Of a DNA stretch of 64,000 nucleotides, positions 43,301 through 52,379 are shown piece after piece. Numbering within the stretch: position 1 is the first letter of the stretch; every line of letters starts with the position of its first letter. Under the pieces are notes generated by a model, which made no database searches, was not told the DNA's origin, and saw only the letters and a list, made by a program, of their open reading frames with translations. This DNA comes from Pseudomonas putida. GTDB taxonomy: Bacteria > Pseudomonadota > Gammaproteobacteria > Pseudomonadales > Pseudomonadaceae. Position numbers and translations under genes: made by a program. The stretch lies in contig NZ_MINI01000028.1 of NCBI RefSeq assembly GCF_002906855.1, forward strand, positions 496,001 through 560,000, given 5' to 3'.

Positions 43301-43738
43301 ATGGCCGCCAATGTCCTGATGCTGCACGGCATCAACCACAACATGTTCGGCAAGCGCGACCCGCGCCAGTACGGCACAGCCACCCTGGCCGACATCGATC
43401 AGGCCCTGCAGGCGCTGGGCGAGGAACTCGGTGCGCGGGTCGAGTGCTTCCAGACCAACTACGAAGGTGCAATGTGCGAGCGCATCCATCGTGCCTATGA
43501 GGACGGGGTGGATGCAGTGCTGATCAATGCCGGGGCCTGGACCCATTACAGCTACGGCATTCGTGACGCACTGGCCATTGTCGAGGCGCCGGTGGTTGAA
43601 GTGCATATGTCGAACATCCATGCCAGAGAGCCGTTCCGCCATCACTCGGTGTTTGCCGAGGTGGTGCGCGGGCAGATCTGCGGATTTGGCGTCGAGACCT
43701 ACCTGCTGGCGCTGCGTGCGGCGTTGAAGATGATCTGA
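43301..43738 (+). CDS. Type II 3-dehydroquinate dehydratase-like protein (AroQ paralogue)
   Basis: The 145-aa protein has the type II dehydroquinase fold. Key residues are kept: Arg19 and Tyr24 in the flexible loop (GKRDPRQYG), Asn and His in LINAGAWTHYSYGIRDAL, and the catalytic His in EVHMSNIHAREPFRHHS. The usual LNGPNLN start is LHGINHN here, a change close to the active site. It may interconvert dehydroquinate and dehydroshikimate or a related compound. It lies three bases after the AroE-like gene and ends the tightly packed part of the operon. Confidence 0.87.
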   Translation: MAANVLMLHGINHNMFGKRDPRQYGTATLADIDQALQALGEELGARVECFQTNYEGAMCERIHRAYEDGVDAVLINAGAWTHYSYGIRDALAIVEAPVVEVHMSNIHAREPFRHHSVFAEVVRGQICGFGVETYLLALRAALKMI

Positions 43739-43748
43739 CAGTCTCGCT

Positions 43749-43774
43749 GCCGGAGCGGGCAAGCCCGCTCCGGC
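43749..43774. repeat. GC-rich hairpin (REP-like) between aroQ-like and MFS genes
   Basis: GCCGGAGCGGG (43749-43759) pairs with CCCGCTCCGGC (43764-43774) around CAAG. GGAGCGGGCAAGCCCGCTCC hairpins are common repeated elements in the P. putida group. There is no T tract, so it probably tunes mRNA stability or partly attenuates transcription into the transporter gene. Confidence 0.75.
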
Positions 43775-43810
43775 AATGGAGGCTCGCCACATTCAGGAGG
43801 ATTTGTCAGC

Positions 43811-45223
43811 TTGACCACCCCCGCAGTCGCGAACCCCTCTCGGCAAACCACCTTCATCGCCTTGCTGGTGGCCATTACCTTCTTCATGGAAAACCTCGAC
43901 GCCACCGTCATTGCCACGGCGCTGCCGCAGATGGCCAGTGACTTCGCCGAGAACCCGGTCAGCCTGAACATCGGTATCAGCGCCTACCTGCTGGCGGTGG
44001 CGGTGTTCATCCCGCTCAGCGGCTGGGTGGCCGACCGCTTTGGTGCCCGGCAGGTGTTCGCCGGGGCCATCGGCCTGTTCACCCTGGCGTCGTGGCTCTG
44101 CAGCCTGGCCGCCAACCTGGAGACCTTCATCGCCGCACGGGTGCTGCAAGGCATCGGCGGTGCGCTGATGGTGCCGGTCGGCCGGCTGGTGGTGTTGCGC
44201 ACCACCGAGAAGCAGGACCTGGTGAAGATGCTCGCGGTGATCACCTGGCCCGGGCTGGTAGCGCCGGTACTGGGGCCGCCCATCGGTGGGCTGATCGTCA
44301 CCCACCTGTCGTGGCCGTGGATCTTCTACCTGAACATACCGCTTGGCGTGCTGGCCATTGCGGCAGCGTGGTGGCTGATTCCCGCTGGCCGCCCCAGCGA
44401 AGCACGCCGCTTCGACCTGCTCGGCTTCGCATTCCTCGCGTCGGCCTGTGCCGCGTGGCTGATCGGCCTGGAAATGCTCGGTTCGCTGGGCGCTGGCAGC
44501 CTGCCTGGCGGGGCGGCACTGGTGGCATTGGGCGGGCTGCTGACCTTGCTGGCGATTCGTCATTGCCAGCGCCACCCGGCACCGCTGTTGCCATTGGCGG
44601 CCATGAGCATCGCCACGTTCAGGGCCAGCATCGTCGGCGGTACGCTGTTCCGCCTGTCGATCAGCGCCTTGCCGTTCCTGATTCCGCTGTTGCTGCAGGT
44701 CGGCGTTGGCCTGTCACCGCTGGATGCCGGCTTGCTGGTGCTGGCGATCTTTGCTGGCAACCTGGCGATGAAGCCGTTCACCACCGGCTTGCTGCGCCGT
44801 TATGGTTTCCGTCGCGTCTTGCTGGTCAATGGCGTGATCGGTGTCGGCAGCATCCTGGCCTGCCTGGGCTTGCAGCAGGGCATGCCGTGGTACTGGATGG
44901 CGCTGGTGCTGTTCATTGGCGGGCTGTCACGTTCGATGCAGTTCACCACCTACAACGCCGTCGGTTTTTCCGAGGTGCCCAAGCCGCAGATGGGCGAGGC
45001 GTCTACGCTGTTCAGCATGTTCTTCCAGTTGGCGATGGCGCTGGGGGTTGCCGTGGCGGCGCTGCTGCTGCGGCTATCGATGATGCTGCGCGGCGGTGAG
45101 GGCGGGATCACCGTCAGCGACTTCCACTGGGCACTGCTCGGTGTAGCGCTGATTGCCTGCCTCGCGCTGGTCGATGCCATGCGCCTGTCGGGCAATGCCG
45201 GTGAGCAGGTCTTGCGCACCTGA
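43811..45223 (+). CDS. MFS transporter, DHA2 (14-helix EmrB/QacA-like) family
   Basis: The 470-aa protein starts at TTG after AGGAGG and has many hydrophobic helices. DHA2 features are FFMENLDATVIATALPQMAS in helix 1, SGWVADRFGARQVFAGAIGL in loop 2-3 and ARVLQGIGGALMVPVGRLVV followed by motif C, VAPVLGPPIGGLIV, in helix 5. DHA2 members are usually proton-driven exporters, but some sit in catabolic operons as uptake or overflow carriers. It is the last gene of the LysR-controlled operon, separated from aroQ-like by a hairpin. Confidence 0.9.
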   Translation: MTTPAVANPSRQTTFIALLVAITFFMENLDATVIATALPQMASDFAENPVSLNIGISAYLLAVAVFIPLSGWVADRFGARQVFAGAIGLFTLASWLCSLAANLETFIAARVLQGIGGALMVPVGRLVVLRTTEKQDLVKMLAVITWPGLVAPVLGPPIGGLIVTHLSWPWIFYLNIPLGVLAIAAAWWLIPAGRPSEARRFDLLGFAFLASACAAWLIGLEMLGSLGAGSLPGGAALVALGGLLTLLAIRHCQRHPAPLLPLAAMSIATFRASIVGGTLFRLSISALPFLIPLLLQVGVGLSPLDAGLLVLAIFAGNLAMKPFTTGLLRRYGFRRVLLVNGVIGVGSILACLGLQQGMPWYWMALVLFIGGLSRSMQFTTYNAVGFSEVPKPQMGEASTLFSMFFQLAMALGVAVAALLLRLSMMLRGGEGGITVSDFHWALLGVALIACLALVDAMRLSGNAGEQVLRT

Positions 45224-45229
45224 CTGGCA

Positions 45230-45253
45230 TTGCGGCCACCCCGGTGGCCGCAA
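45230..45253. terminator. Possible terminator hairpin after the DHA2 transporter gene
   Basis: TTGCGGCCAC (45230-45239) pairs with GTGGCCGCAA (45244-45253) around CCCG, a stable 10-bp stem seven bases after the stop codon. It lacks a T tract and is therefore only a likely 3' end. Confidence 0.5.
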
Positions 45254-45265
45254 CAACAGCGGTTA

Positions 45266-45487
45266 TCAGGACTTCACGGTGCCAGCTGCCAGGCTCCTGC
45301 GCTTGCTCATCAGGCGGTAATAGCACGCTGCCGGGAACAGCAGCCCCACCACCCAGGCCAGGTCGATGCCCTGCAACGAGGCGGCGACCGGCCCATGCGC
45401 CGCGCGTGACCGTGCCGGTGTTGATGTGCCAGAACACCTGCCGCGTGCTGGTGCGGGTCGGCAGTAAGTTGATGCCAGGCATATCAC
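45266..45487 (-). pseudogene. Remnant of an NCS1-type permease C-terminus
   Basis: Read leftward, one frame gives VAASLQGIDLAWVVGLLFPA and then ACYYRLMSKRR up to a stop at 45266. This looks like the last helix and tail of an NCS1 permease (compare the DLAWLVGL-type ends of cytosine/allantoin permeases). The expected preceding segment (FWHINTGTVTRGAW) appears in a different frame at about 45385-45440, so there is at least one frameshift, and the first ~400 residues are absent. There is no start with a ribosome site. I read it as the decayed 3' end of a deleted transporter gene. Confidence 0.55.
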
Positions 45488-45496
45488 CTGGGCGTT

Positions 45497-46252
45497 TCAG
45501 GCACTCTTGCGCGATACCATCGCGGTCAAGGCAGCCCTTGCTTCATCGCTGTTGAGCCGCTCGATGAACAGCAGGCCTTCTTTGGCCACTGTGGCGGCCA
45601 GCGCGTCGCGCTGCCCGTCCTTGAGCAGACGCCTGCTGATGCGTAGTGCATCGGCCGGCAACTGCTGCAGGCGCCGCGCCAGCTTGACCGCGGCGGCCAG
45701 GCATTGCGCGCCATCGTCGAACAGTTCGGTCGCAAGGCCGCACTGCACGGCCTGTTCGCCATTCAGCGCCTGGTTGCACAGCAACAGCTGCGCCGCCCGC
45801 GCATGCCCGAGCAGCTGTGGCAGCAACAGGCTCGCGCCAAACTCCGGGCACACACCCAGTGCCACGAACGGAGTACGTAGCTTGGCGTCACGGCTGACCA
45901 ACACCTGGTCGCAATGCAGCAGCAGCGTGGTGCCGATGCCGATCGCCGGCCCCGCAACCGCCGCGATCAGCGGTTTGTCCAGCGCCAGCACCGCCCACAT
46001 CATGCGGAACACCGGGCTCTGCAGGTCGGTCGGCGGCTGGTCGAGAAAGTCCGGCAAGTCGTTGCCGGCGGTGAAGCACTCGGTGCTGCCGGTGATCAGG
46101 ATCACCTCGACCTGCGGGTCATTGTTGGCCGCTTCGAACAGCTCTGCCAGCCGCGTGTACATGGCGTTGGTCAGGGCGTTGAGTTTGTCCGCACGGTTCA
46201 GGCGCAGGGTCAGCAGGCCTTCGTCGAGCTGCTGGTGGATCAGGTCGGTCAT
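45497..46252 (-). CDS. Enoyl-CoA hydratase/isomerase family protein
   Basis: The 251-aa protein is a single-domain crotonase. The substrate loops are LNRADKLNALTNAM and CFTAGNDLPDFL, the oxyanion-hole segment VAGPAIGIGTTLLLHCDQVLV, and a catalytic Glu is probably in GVCPEFGASLLLPQL. It hydrates or isomerises acyl-CoA thioesters. It is divergent from the TetR gene at 46359 and probably controlled by it. The physiological substrate is unknown; nearby CoA-linked operons on both sides could supply it. Confidence 0.92.
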   Translation of the reverse strand: MTDLIHQQLDEGLLTLRLNRADKLNALTNAMYTRLAELFEAANNDPQVEVILITGSTECFTAGNDLPDFLDQPPTDLQSPVFRMMWAVLALDKPLIAAVAGPAIGIGTTLLLHCDQVLVSRDAKLRTPFVALGVCPEFGASLLLPQLLGHARAAQLLLCNQALNGEQAVQCGLATELFDDGAQCLAAAVKLARRLQQLPADALRISRRLLKDGQRDALAATVAKEGLLFIERLNSDEARAALTAMVSRKSA

Positions 46253-46358
46253 GGGCGGTGCCTCTGTTGTTGTTATCGTGCCCGAGTATAAACAGGGTAT
46301 CGCGACCGAGGCGAGTTGCTATACAGTCGTTCAACTGTGCGATCCACGAGAGCCACCC

Positions 46359-47006
46359 ATGACCCAGGAAGCCCGCTTCAGCCGCATGCTGCCCGAACTG
46401 CGCAAGGCCAATCTGGTCGAGGCCACCCTGGCCTGCCTGAAGCGCCATGGCTTCCAGGGCGCGTCGATCCGCAAGATATCCGCCGAAGCCGGCGTCTCGG
46501 TGGGCCTGATCAGCCACCACTATTCGGGCAAGGACGAGCTGGTCGCCGAAGCCTACATGGCGGTCACCGGCCGGGTCATGCAACTGCTGCGCGAGGCCAT
46601 GGCCCAGGTCGCACCCAATGCCCGCGAACGGCTGTCGGCATTCTTCCGGGGCTCCTTCAGCGCCGAGCTGCTCGACCCGCAATTGCTCGATGCCTGGCTG
46701 GCGTTCTGGGGTGCGGTGAAGACCGCCGAGGCGATCAACCTGGCGCACGACCATTCCTACGGCGAATACCGCCGCGAACTGCGCACGCTGCTCGCGGACC
46801 TGGCGCGGGAGGAGGGCTGGGAACGCTTCGATGCCGACCTCGCCGCCATCAGCCTCAGCGCCTTGCTCGACGGCCTGTGGCTGGAGTCTGGGCTGAACCC
46901 GGGCACCTTCACCCCGGCCCAGGGCGTGCAGATCTGCGAGGCCTGGGTCGATGGCCTGCAGGCCGGCGGTCGGCAACGCTTCAGCTCGGCCACCGAGGGC
47001 TGTTGA
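46359..47006 (+). CDS. TetR family transcriptional regulator (BetI-like)
   Basis: The 215-aa protein has the TetR helix-turn-helix at ~16-62 (CLKRHGFQGASIRKISAEAG then VSVGLISHHYSGKDEL) and a C-terminal domain of the BetI type (LDAWLAFWGAVKTAEAINLA). BetI proper represses choline-betaine genes, but none are here, so the regulator likely senses another ligand. It is divergent from the enoyl-CoA hydratase gene; the gap contains ACAGT-CGTTCA-ACTGT (46323-46338), a candidate operator 20 bases before the ATG. Confidence 0.9.
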   Translation: MTQEARFSRMLPELRKANLVEATLACLKRHGFQGASIRKISAEAGVSVGLISHHYSGKDELVAEAYMAVTGRVMQLLREAMAQVAPNARERLSAFFRGSFSAELLDPQLLDAWLAFWGAVKTAEAINLAHDHSYGEYRRELRTLLADLAREEGWERFDADLAAISLSALLDGLWLESGLNPGTFTPAQGVQICEAWVDGLQAGGRQRFSSATEGC

Positions 47007-47082
47007 TCGACCGTTCAGCAATCGCTAGTCTTGGCCCACTCTAATAAAAAAATCGCCTTCGGGCGCTTCAGGACTACCCGCA

Positions 47083-47799
47083 ATGACCTCTCAGGTACTG
47101 ATCGTCGACGACGATCCGCTGATTCGTGACTTGCTCCAGGCTTACCTGTCCCAGGAAGGCTATACCGTCCACTGCGCCGCCACCGCGGAACAGGCCGAAA
47201 CGCTGCTGAGCGAGCAGCCGGTAGAGCTGGTGATGCTCGACATCCGCTTGCCCGGCAAGGACGGCCTGACCCTGACCCGCGAGCTGCGGGTGCGCTCGGA
47301 AGTGGGGATCATCCTGATTACCGGGCGCAACGACGAGATCGACCGCATCGTCGGCCTGGAATGCGGCGCCGACGACTATGTCAGCAAGCCGCTCAATCCC
47401 CGCGAGCTGGTGTCGCGCGCGAAGAACCTGATCCGCCGCGTGCGCCACGCCCAAGGCGCTCGGCCAGCCAGCGTCGCCACTGTCACCCTGAAGCAGTTCG
47501 GCGAATGGTCGCTGGACTGCGACCGCCGCCGCCTGATCGATGCGCAAGGCGGCGAAACCCTGTTGACCCATGGCGAGTTCCAGCTGCTCAGCGTGTTCCT
47601 GCGCAACAGCGGCCATACCCTGAGCCGCGACCAGTTGATGGACCAGATCCGCAACCGTGAGTGGGTGCCCAACGACCGCTCCATCGACGTGCTGGTCGGC
47701 CGCCTGCGGCGCAAGCTGCACGATGACCCCGCCGAGCCCGAGCTGATCATCACCATCCATGGCGCCGGCTACCTGTTCACTGCCAGCGTGGCCGCGTGA
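47083..47799 (+). CDS. aruR: Response regulator, OmpR family (arginine transaminase pathway, AruR)
   Basis: The 238-aa protein has an N-terminal receiver domain with acidic pocket Asp9-11 (VDDD), phosphoacceptor Asp53 (LDIRLPG) and Lys in SKPLN, and a C-terminal winged helix (LTHGEFQLLSVFLRNSGHTL and then DRSIDVLVGRLRRKLHDD). It is TorR/OmpR-like. Its place before the hybrid kinase and the permease/acyl-CoA/transaminase genes matches the known P. aeruginosa aruRS layout, where AruR activates the arginine transaminase genes. The stop overlaps the start of the substrate-binding protein gene (GTGA). Confidence 0.88.
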   Translation: MTSQVLIVDDDPLIRDLLQAYLSQEGYTVHCAATAEQAETLLSEQPVELVMLDIRLPGKDGLTLTRELRVRSEVGIILITGRNDEIDRIVGLECGADDYVSKPLNPRELVSRAKNLIRRVRHAQGARPASVATVTLKQFGEWSLDCDRRRLIDAQGGETLLTHGEFQLLSVFLRNSGHTLSRDQLMDQIRNREWVPNDRSIDVLVGRLRRKLHDDPAEPELIITIHGAGYLFTASVAA

Positions 47800-48557
47800 G
47801 CCAGTACCTGTTCGGCCTGCTGCTGCTGGCCAGCGGTGCCCTGCAGGCTGCCGAGACCGTGCGCTACTGCGATTACCCGGTGTACCCACCGGTGTCCTGG
47901 AGCGATGGCAAGCAGCCGCGCGGGCTGGCGCCGACGGTGGTTCGCGAGCTGTTCGGGCGGTTAGGCTACCAGGTCGAGATGGTCGTGCTGGGCAACTGGC
48001 AACGCTGCCTGCTCGACGCTGCCGAAGGGCGGGTGGATGTGGTACTGGCCTATACCTCGGAGCAGCGTGCCAAGACAATGCGCTTCTCGCAGGTGCCGGT
48101 GCTGCGCGAGGAGGTGGCGGTGTTCGCCAACCGCCAGCACCCACTGCAGTTCGACAAGCTCGAAGACCTGGCCAGGTACCGGGGCGGGCTGCTGTTTGGC
48201 GAAAGCTACGGCCCGGCATTCGACCGCTTCGTCGCGCAGCACCAGAACATCGAGTGGGTGTCGGACAGCGGGCAGAACTTCGGCAAGCTGATTCGCGGGC
48301 GCATCGACTTCGTGGTCCAGGAGCGGCGCACCGGCCAGCTGTTCGTCGAGCACCTGCCCGGCGCCCAGGACATCGTCGCGCTGCCCCCGGCCCTGAGCGT
48401 CGATTACCTGCGCGTGGCGGTATCGCGCCACTCGCCGTTGAGCGCGCGCATGGCCGACATCGACGCGCAACTGCAGCAGATGACCGACGCCGGCGAGTTG
48501 GAGCGCTGGCTGCATGAAAGCGAGGTTACCTACCGCGACATGGTCAGCCAGCCATGA
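47796..48557 (+). CDS. Periplasmic substrate-binding protein (SBP family 3) between aruR and aruS
   Basis: The 253-aa protein starts at GTG, overlapping the aruR stop, and has a signal peptide (cut near residue 18, LQA/AET). [20 protein letters not shown] and [19 protein letters not shown] are typical of family 3 solute-binding proteins, which also occur as periplasmic sensor partners. No ABC permease or ATPase is adjacent, so it may present arginine or a related ligand to the sensor kinase rather than feed a transporter. It overlaps aruS by four bases, giving a tightly coupled three-gene signalling unit. Confidence 0.87.
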   Translation: MSQYLFGLLLLASGALQAAETVRYCDYPVYPPVSWSDGKQPRGLAPTVVRELFGRLGYQVEMVVLGNWQRCLLDAAEGRVDVVLAYTSEQRAKTMRFSQVPVLREEVAVFANRQHPLQFDKLEDLARYRGGLLFGESYGPAFDRFVAQHQNIEWVSDSGQNFGKLIRGRIDFVVQERRTGQLFVEHLPGAQDIVALPPALSVDYLRVAVSRHSPLSARMADIDAQLQQMTDAGELERWLHESEVTYRDMVSQP

Positions 48558-50806
48558 ACCGCCTGCAACCGGGAGGCCTGTTGCGCCGGCTGCTGCTGTT
48601 CATCCTGCTGTTCAGCCTGTGCTTCACGGTGCTGGCCAGCAGCGTGCAGCTGTATTTCGAGTACCGCCGCGAGATGCGCGAGATCGATGCGCGCATGGCG
48701 CTGATCCGCGCCGGCTACCTTGCCAGCCTGGAGCGCAGCCTGTGGGACCTGAACCAGGAGCAGTTGAACGTGCAGTTGCGTGGGCTGGTGGACTTTTCCG
48801 ATGTGGCGCGGGTGCGCCTGAACAGCGCCGACTTCACCCTGCAGCAAGGTGAGCCGAACCCGCAGGGGCCGCTGCGGGTCGAGCGTTTTGCGCTGGATTA
48901 CAAGCCACCTTCAGGGCCAGCGCGTCACCTGGGCGAGCTGGAAGTCAGCACTGACCTGGGCGCGGTGCATCGGCGGCTGTTCGCCACCGGCCTCACCAGC
49001 CTGTTGTGGATGAGCGTGTTTCTCTGTGGCCTGGCGCTGGCGCTGTCGGGGTTGTTCTATCGCCTGGTGACCCGTCACCTGCAGGTCATGGCCGACTTCG
49101 CCCGGCGCATCGGTGCCGGGCAATGGCACGAGCCGCTGCGCCTGAACAAACGCCGCTCACCCCATAGCGACGAGATCGACAGCGTGGCGCTGGCGCTGGA
49201 CGACATGCGCCGGGCGATCCTCAGTGACAGCGAGCGCCGCGAAACCGACCGCCTGGCCTTGCAGGACAAGCGCGACGAGCTGCAGAAGCAGGTCGAGCGG
49301 CGCACGGCGAGCCTGATGCGCGCCAAGGACGATGCCGAGGCGGCCAACCTGGCCAAGTCGCGCTTCCTCGCCACCATGAGCCATGAACTGCGCACGCCGC
49401 TCAACGGCATCCTTGGCATGGCCGAACTGCTGCGCGGCGCCGGGCTCGCGGTGCCGGACCGTCAGCGCCTGGAAGCGTTGTACAAGGCCGGGGAGGGGCT
49501 GCTGAGCATCCTCAACGAGGTGCTGTATTTTGCCCGCCTGGAAGAGGGCGAAAGCCGTCCCGAGGCCGTGGATTTCTCCCTGCGCCAGTTGTGCGCCGAG
49601 GTCGTCACCCTGCTCGAACCCCGTGCGCTGGCCAACGACAGCCTAGTGCTGTGCCGCATCGACCCGCAGCTTGCCGCGTACCAGCACGGCGCCGAGCAGT
49701 ATCTGCGCCAGGTCCTGAGCAACCTGCTGGCCAACGCCATCAAGTTCACCGAGGGCGGCGAGATCCTGGTCGAAGTGCAGGTGTTGCAGGGGCAGCCCGG
49801 GCGGCAACGCCTGCGCCTGAGCGTCACCGACGACGGCATCGGCATCTGCGAGGCGATGCAGCCGAAGATCTTCGACCGTTTCGTCCAGGCCAGCGAGGCA
49901 GTCGCACGGCGCTATGGCGGCACCGGCCTGGGGCTGGCGATCAGCAAGCACCTGGTCGAGCAGATGGGCGGGCAGATTGGCGTGCGCAGCCGCGAGGGGG
50001 AGGGCAGCTGCTTCTGGCTTGAGCTGGAGTTGGAGGCGGCACAAGCGCCCCAAGCCATGGCGGAGGCTGACCGCGCCACGGCGCCACTGCACATCCTGGT
50101 GGTGGAAGACATGGCCCTGAACCGTGAGGTGGTGCGCGGGCTGCTGGAGCGTGACGGGCATGAAGTCTGGCTGGCCGAGGATGCCGAGCAGGGCTTGCAG
50201 CTGTGCACACGGCAACGCTTCGACCTGCTCCTGCTGGATGTGCACCTGCCAGGCATCAGTGGCGTGGAGCTGTGCCGACAGCTGCGTGCCGGGGCCACCC
50301 CCAACCGGGATACGCGCATCCTGGCGCTGACCGCCAGCGTGCAGCCGGGGCTGGTGCGTGCCTACCTGGATGCCGGCATGCAGGGGGTGCTGGGCAAGCC
50401 GCTGAAGCTTGCCAACCTGCGCCAGGCGCTGGCGGGGCAGTGTCAGGAGGAAACGCCGGCCACGTCCGCCTGGCTTGACCACGAGTTGCTGAGCACGCAC
50501 CGCACGCTGCTTGGCGAGCAGAAGCTGCAAGGCCTGCTGGCTGGTTTGCGAGACAGCCTGGCGCAACAGCGCCAGCCCTTGCTGGAAGCGGTCGAGGCGG
50601 GGGACTGCACCGAGGTGACCCACCTGGCCCATCGGCTGGCCGGCAGCAGCGATTCCATGGGCTTGTGCGGACTGGCGGCGAGCTTGCGCCAGCTGGAAGA
50701 GCATGCCCTGGCCCGTGACAAGGCGGGCGTGCGAGCCATGGGCCGGTTGCTGGACGAGCAGTTACAGCGTGCTGAAAACACCCTGGCCGAACTGCTGCTC
50801 GCCTGA
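48554..50806 (+). CDS. aruS: Hybrid sensor histidine kinase (AruS)
   Basis: The 750-aa membrane kinase has two transmembrane helices (about 11-30 and 145-167) bracketing a periplasmic domain, then a HAMP-like region, a HisKA domain with His277 ([12 protein letters not shown]), a HATPase domain with N-box ([12 protein letters not shown]), G1 (DDGIG) and G2 (GGTGLGLAI), a receiver domain with Asp562 ([10 protein letters not shown]) and a C-terminal HPt domain with His693 ([10 protein letters not shown]). This TorS-like layout supports a His-Asp-His-Asp phosphorelay to AruR. It is coupled by overlap to the preceding binding-protein gene. The presumed signal is arginine. Confidence 0.9.
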   Translation: MNRLQPGGLLRRLLLFILLFSLCFTVLASSVQLYFEYRREMREIDARMALIRAGYLASLERSLWDLNQEQLNVQLRGLVDFSDVARVRLNSADFTLQQGEPNPQGPLRVERFALDYKPPSGPARHLGELEVSTDLGAVHRRLFATGLTSLLWMSVFLCGLALALSGLFYRLVTRHLQVMADFARRIGAGQWHEPLRLNKRRSPHSDEIDSVALALDDMRRAILSDSERRETDRLALQDKRDELQKQVERRTASLMRAKDDAEAANLAKSRFLATMSHELRTPLNGILGMAELLRGAGLAVPDRQRLEALYKAGEGLLSILNEVLYFARLEEGESRPEAVDFSLRQLCAEVVTLLEPRALANDSLVLCRIDPQLAAYQHGAEQYLRQVLSNLLANAIKFTEGGEILVEVQVLQGQPGRQRLRLSVTDDGIGICEAMQPKIFDRFVQASEAVARRYGGTGLGLAISKHLVEQMGGQIGVRSREGEGSCFWLELELEAAQAPQAMAEADRATAPLHILVVEDMALNREVVRGLLERDGHEVWLAEDAEQGLQLCTRQRFDLLLLDVHLPGISGVELCRQLRAGATPNRDTRILALTASVQPGLVRAYLDAGMQGVLGKPLKLANLRQALAGQCQEETPATSAWLDHELLSTHRTLLGEQKLQGLLAGLRDSLAQQRQPLLEAVEAGDCTEVTHLAHRLAGSSDSMGLCGLAASLRQLEEHALARDKAGVRAMGRLLDEQLQRAENTLAELLLA

Positions 50807-50818
50807 GCGACAAAATCC

Positions 50819-50866
50819 TTACGACTTTTTACATCTTTGATCTTTACGATCAACCGGGCCTTACAT
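50819..50866 (+). promoter_or_regulatory. Cluster of TTACR repeats upstream of the permease (candidate AruR sites)
   Basis: The 126-base gap after aruS holds four TTACR elements at 50819, 50829, 50844 and 50861, three preceded by C or T tracts (CTTACG, TTTACATC, CTTTACG, CCTTACATC). The first two are spaced ten bases apart, as expected for tandem binding by an OmpR-type regulator. This is inference from spacing only. Confidence 0.4.
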
Positions 50867-50932
50867 CGCTTTCCAATAATCGGACGCAACCGCTGCAAAC
50901 GCGGTCTTCGACGCTTATTGGAGATAATAATA

Positions 50933-52339
50933 ATGAAAGGCCGTAAAGCTGAAGGTATCCACCTCACACGGGCATTGAAGAGCCGGCACATCTTCATGCT
51001 CTCGCTCGGTGGCGTGATCGGCACCGGGCTGTTCATGGGTTCGGGGGTGACCATCAACCAGGGCGGGCCGGTGGGCGCGATCCTGGCCTACCTGGTCGCC
51101 GGTTTCCTGATGTACCTGGTGATGGTCTGCCTGGGTGAACTGTCGGTGCAGATGCCGGTGTCCGGTTCGTTCCAGGCCCATGCGACGAAATTCATCGGCC
51201 CGGCCACCGGCTTCATGATCGGCTGGGTGTACTGGATGAGCTGGGCCACTACCGTGGGCCTGGAGTTCACCGCCGCCGGCATGCTGATGACGCGCTGGTT
51301 CCCGGAGGTGCCGATCTGGTACTGGTCGGCGCTGTTCGTGGCGGTGCTGTTCGGCATCAACGCCCTGGCCACCCGCGCCTTCGGTGAGGCGGAATACTGG
51401 TTCTCCGGGATCAAGGTGGCGGCGATCCTCGGCTTCATCATCGTCGGTGTGCTGGTGATCTTCGGCGGCATCTCGCTGAACAGCGGGGCGCCGGCGCCGA
51501 TGATGACCAACCTGATCGGCGATTCGCTGTTCCCCAATGGCCTGTCGGCGGTGTTCGCGGTAATGATGACCGTGGTCTACGCCTTTCAGGGCTGCGAGAT
51601 CATGGGCGTGGCGGCGGGTGAAACCGACCAGCCGGAAAAGAGCATCCCGCGGGCCGTGCGCAACGTGGTGTTCCGCGTGCTGATCTTCTACGTGCTGGCG
51701 ATTGTGGTGCTGTCGGCAATCGTGCCGTGGCAGCAGGCCGGGCTGATGGAAAGCCCGTTCGTGCAGGTGTTCGACATGGTCGGCATTCCCTACGCCGCAG
51801 ATCTGATGAACTTCGTGATCCTCACCGCCATTCTCTCGGTGGGCAACTCCGGGCTGTATGCCTCCACCCGCATTCTCTGGGCGATGTCCAAGACCGGCAT
51901 GGCGCCGCGCAGCCTGTCGCCGCTGAGCAGCCGTGGCGTGCCGCTGCGCGCCTTGTTCATCACCTTGTGCTTTGCGCTGGTGTCGCTGATGACCAGCTTT
52001 GTCGCCGCCGACACCCTGTTCATGGTGCTGATGGCGGTGAGCGGCATGTCCGGCACGGTGACCTGGATCGTCATCGCCCTGGCGCAGTACCGCTTCCGCC
52101 AGCAGTTCCTGCGTGATGGCGGCCAGTTGAGCGAGCTCAAGTACCGCGCGCCGCTGTATCCGCTGGTGCCGTTGCTGTGCATCACCTTGTGCAGTTCGCT
52201 GTTCGTGTTCCTGGCAATGGACGAGACGCAGCGGCCTTCGCTGTACTGGGGCTTTGGCTTCATTGCGTTGTGCTATGCGGCGTATTTCCTGGTGCAGCGT
52301 AAGCGTCAGGGTGTGGGGCTGGAAATTCCGGTGGCGTGA
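50933..52339 (+). CDS. Amino acid permease (APC family), probable basic amino acid uptake
   Basis: The 468-aa protein has twelve predicted helices and the APC amino acid transporter pattern: a short tail LTRALKSRHIFMLSLGGVIG then TGLFMGSG, followed by NQGGPVGAILAYLVAGFLMY and the helix 8-9 block FVILTAILSVGNSGLYASTR. AnsP/RocE/GabP-type permeases share these. The start at 50933 has a TTGGAGA ribosome site. Its position between aruS and the acyl-CoA/aru genes matches the permease of the P. aeruginosa aru region, so arginine or a related guanidino compound is likely. It is followed by a GC-rich palindrome. Confidence 0.9.
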   Translation: MKGRKAEGIHLTRALKSRHIFMLSLGGVIGTGLFMGSGVTINQGGPVGAILAYLVAGFLMYLVMVCLGELSVQMPVSGSFQAHATKFIGPATGFMIGWVYWMSWATTVGLEFTAAGMLMTRWFPEVPIWYWSALFVAVLFGINALATRAFGEAEYWFSGIKVAAILGFIIVGVLVIFGGISLNSGAPAPMMTNLIGDSLFPNGLSAVFAVMMTVVYAFQGCEIMGVAAGETDQPEKSIPRAVRNVVFRVLIFYVLAIVVLSAIVPWQQAGLMESPFVQVFDMVGIPYAADLMNFVILTAILSVGNSGLYASTRILWAMSKTGMAPRSLSPLSSRGVPLRALFITLCFALVSLMTSFVAADTLFMVLMAVSGMSGTVTWIVIALAQYRFRQQFLRDGGQLSELKYRAPLYPLVPLLCITLCSSLFVFLAMDETQRPSLYWGFGFIALCYAAYFLVQRKRQGVGLEIPVA

Positions 52340-52379
52340 GGGCCAGCAGGTGTCCGCCGGTGTTTTAGTAGCGCCTGTG

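Noticed and set aside
43301..43738. Idea that the AroQ-like protein is catalytically dead
   Set aside because: Although the LNGPNLN start is changed, the Arg, Tyr, Asn and both His of the active site are still present, so it is better described as altered.
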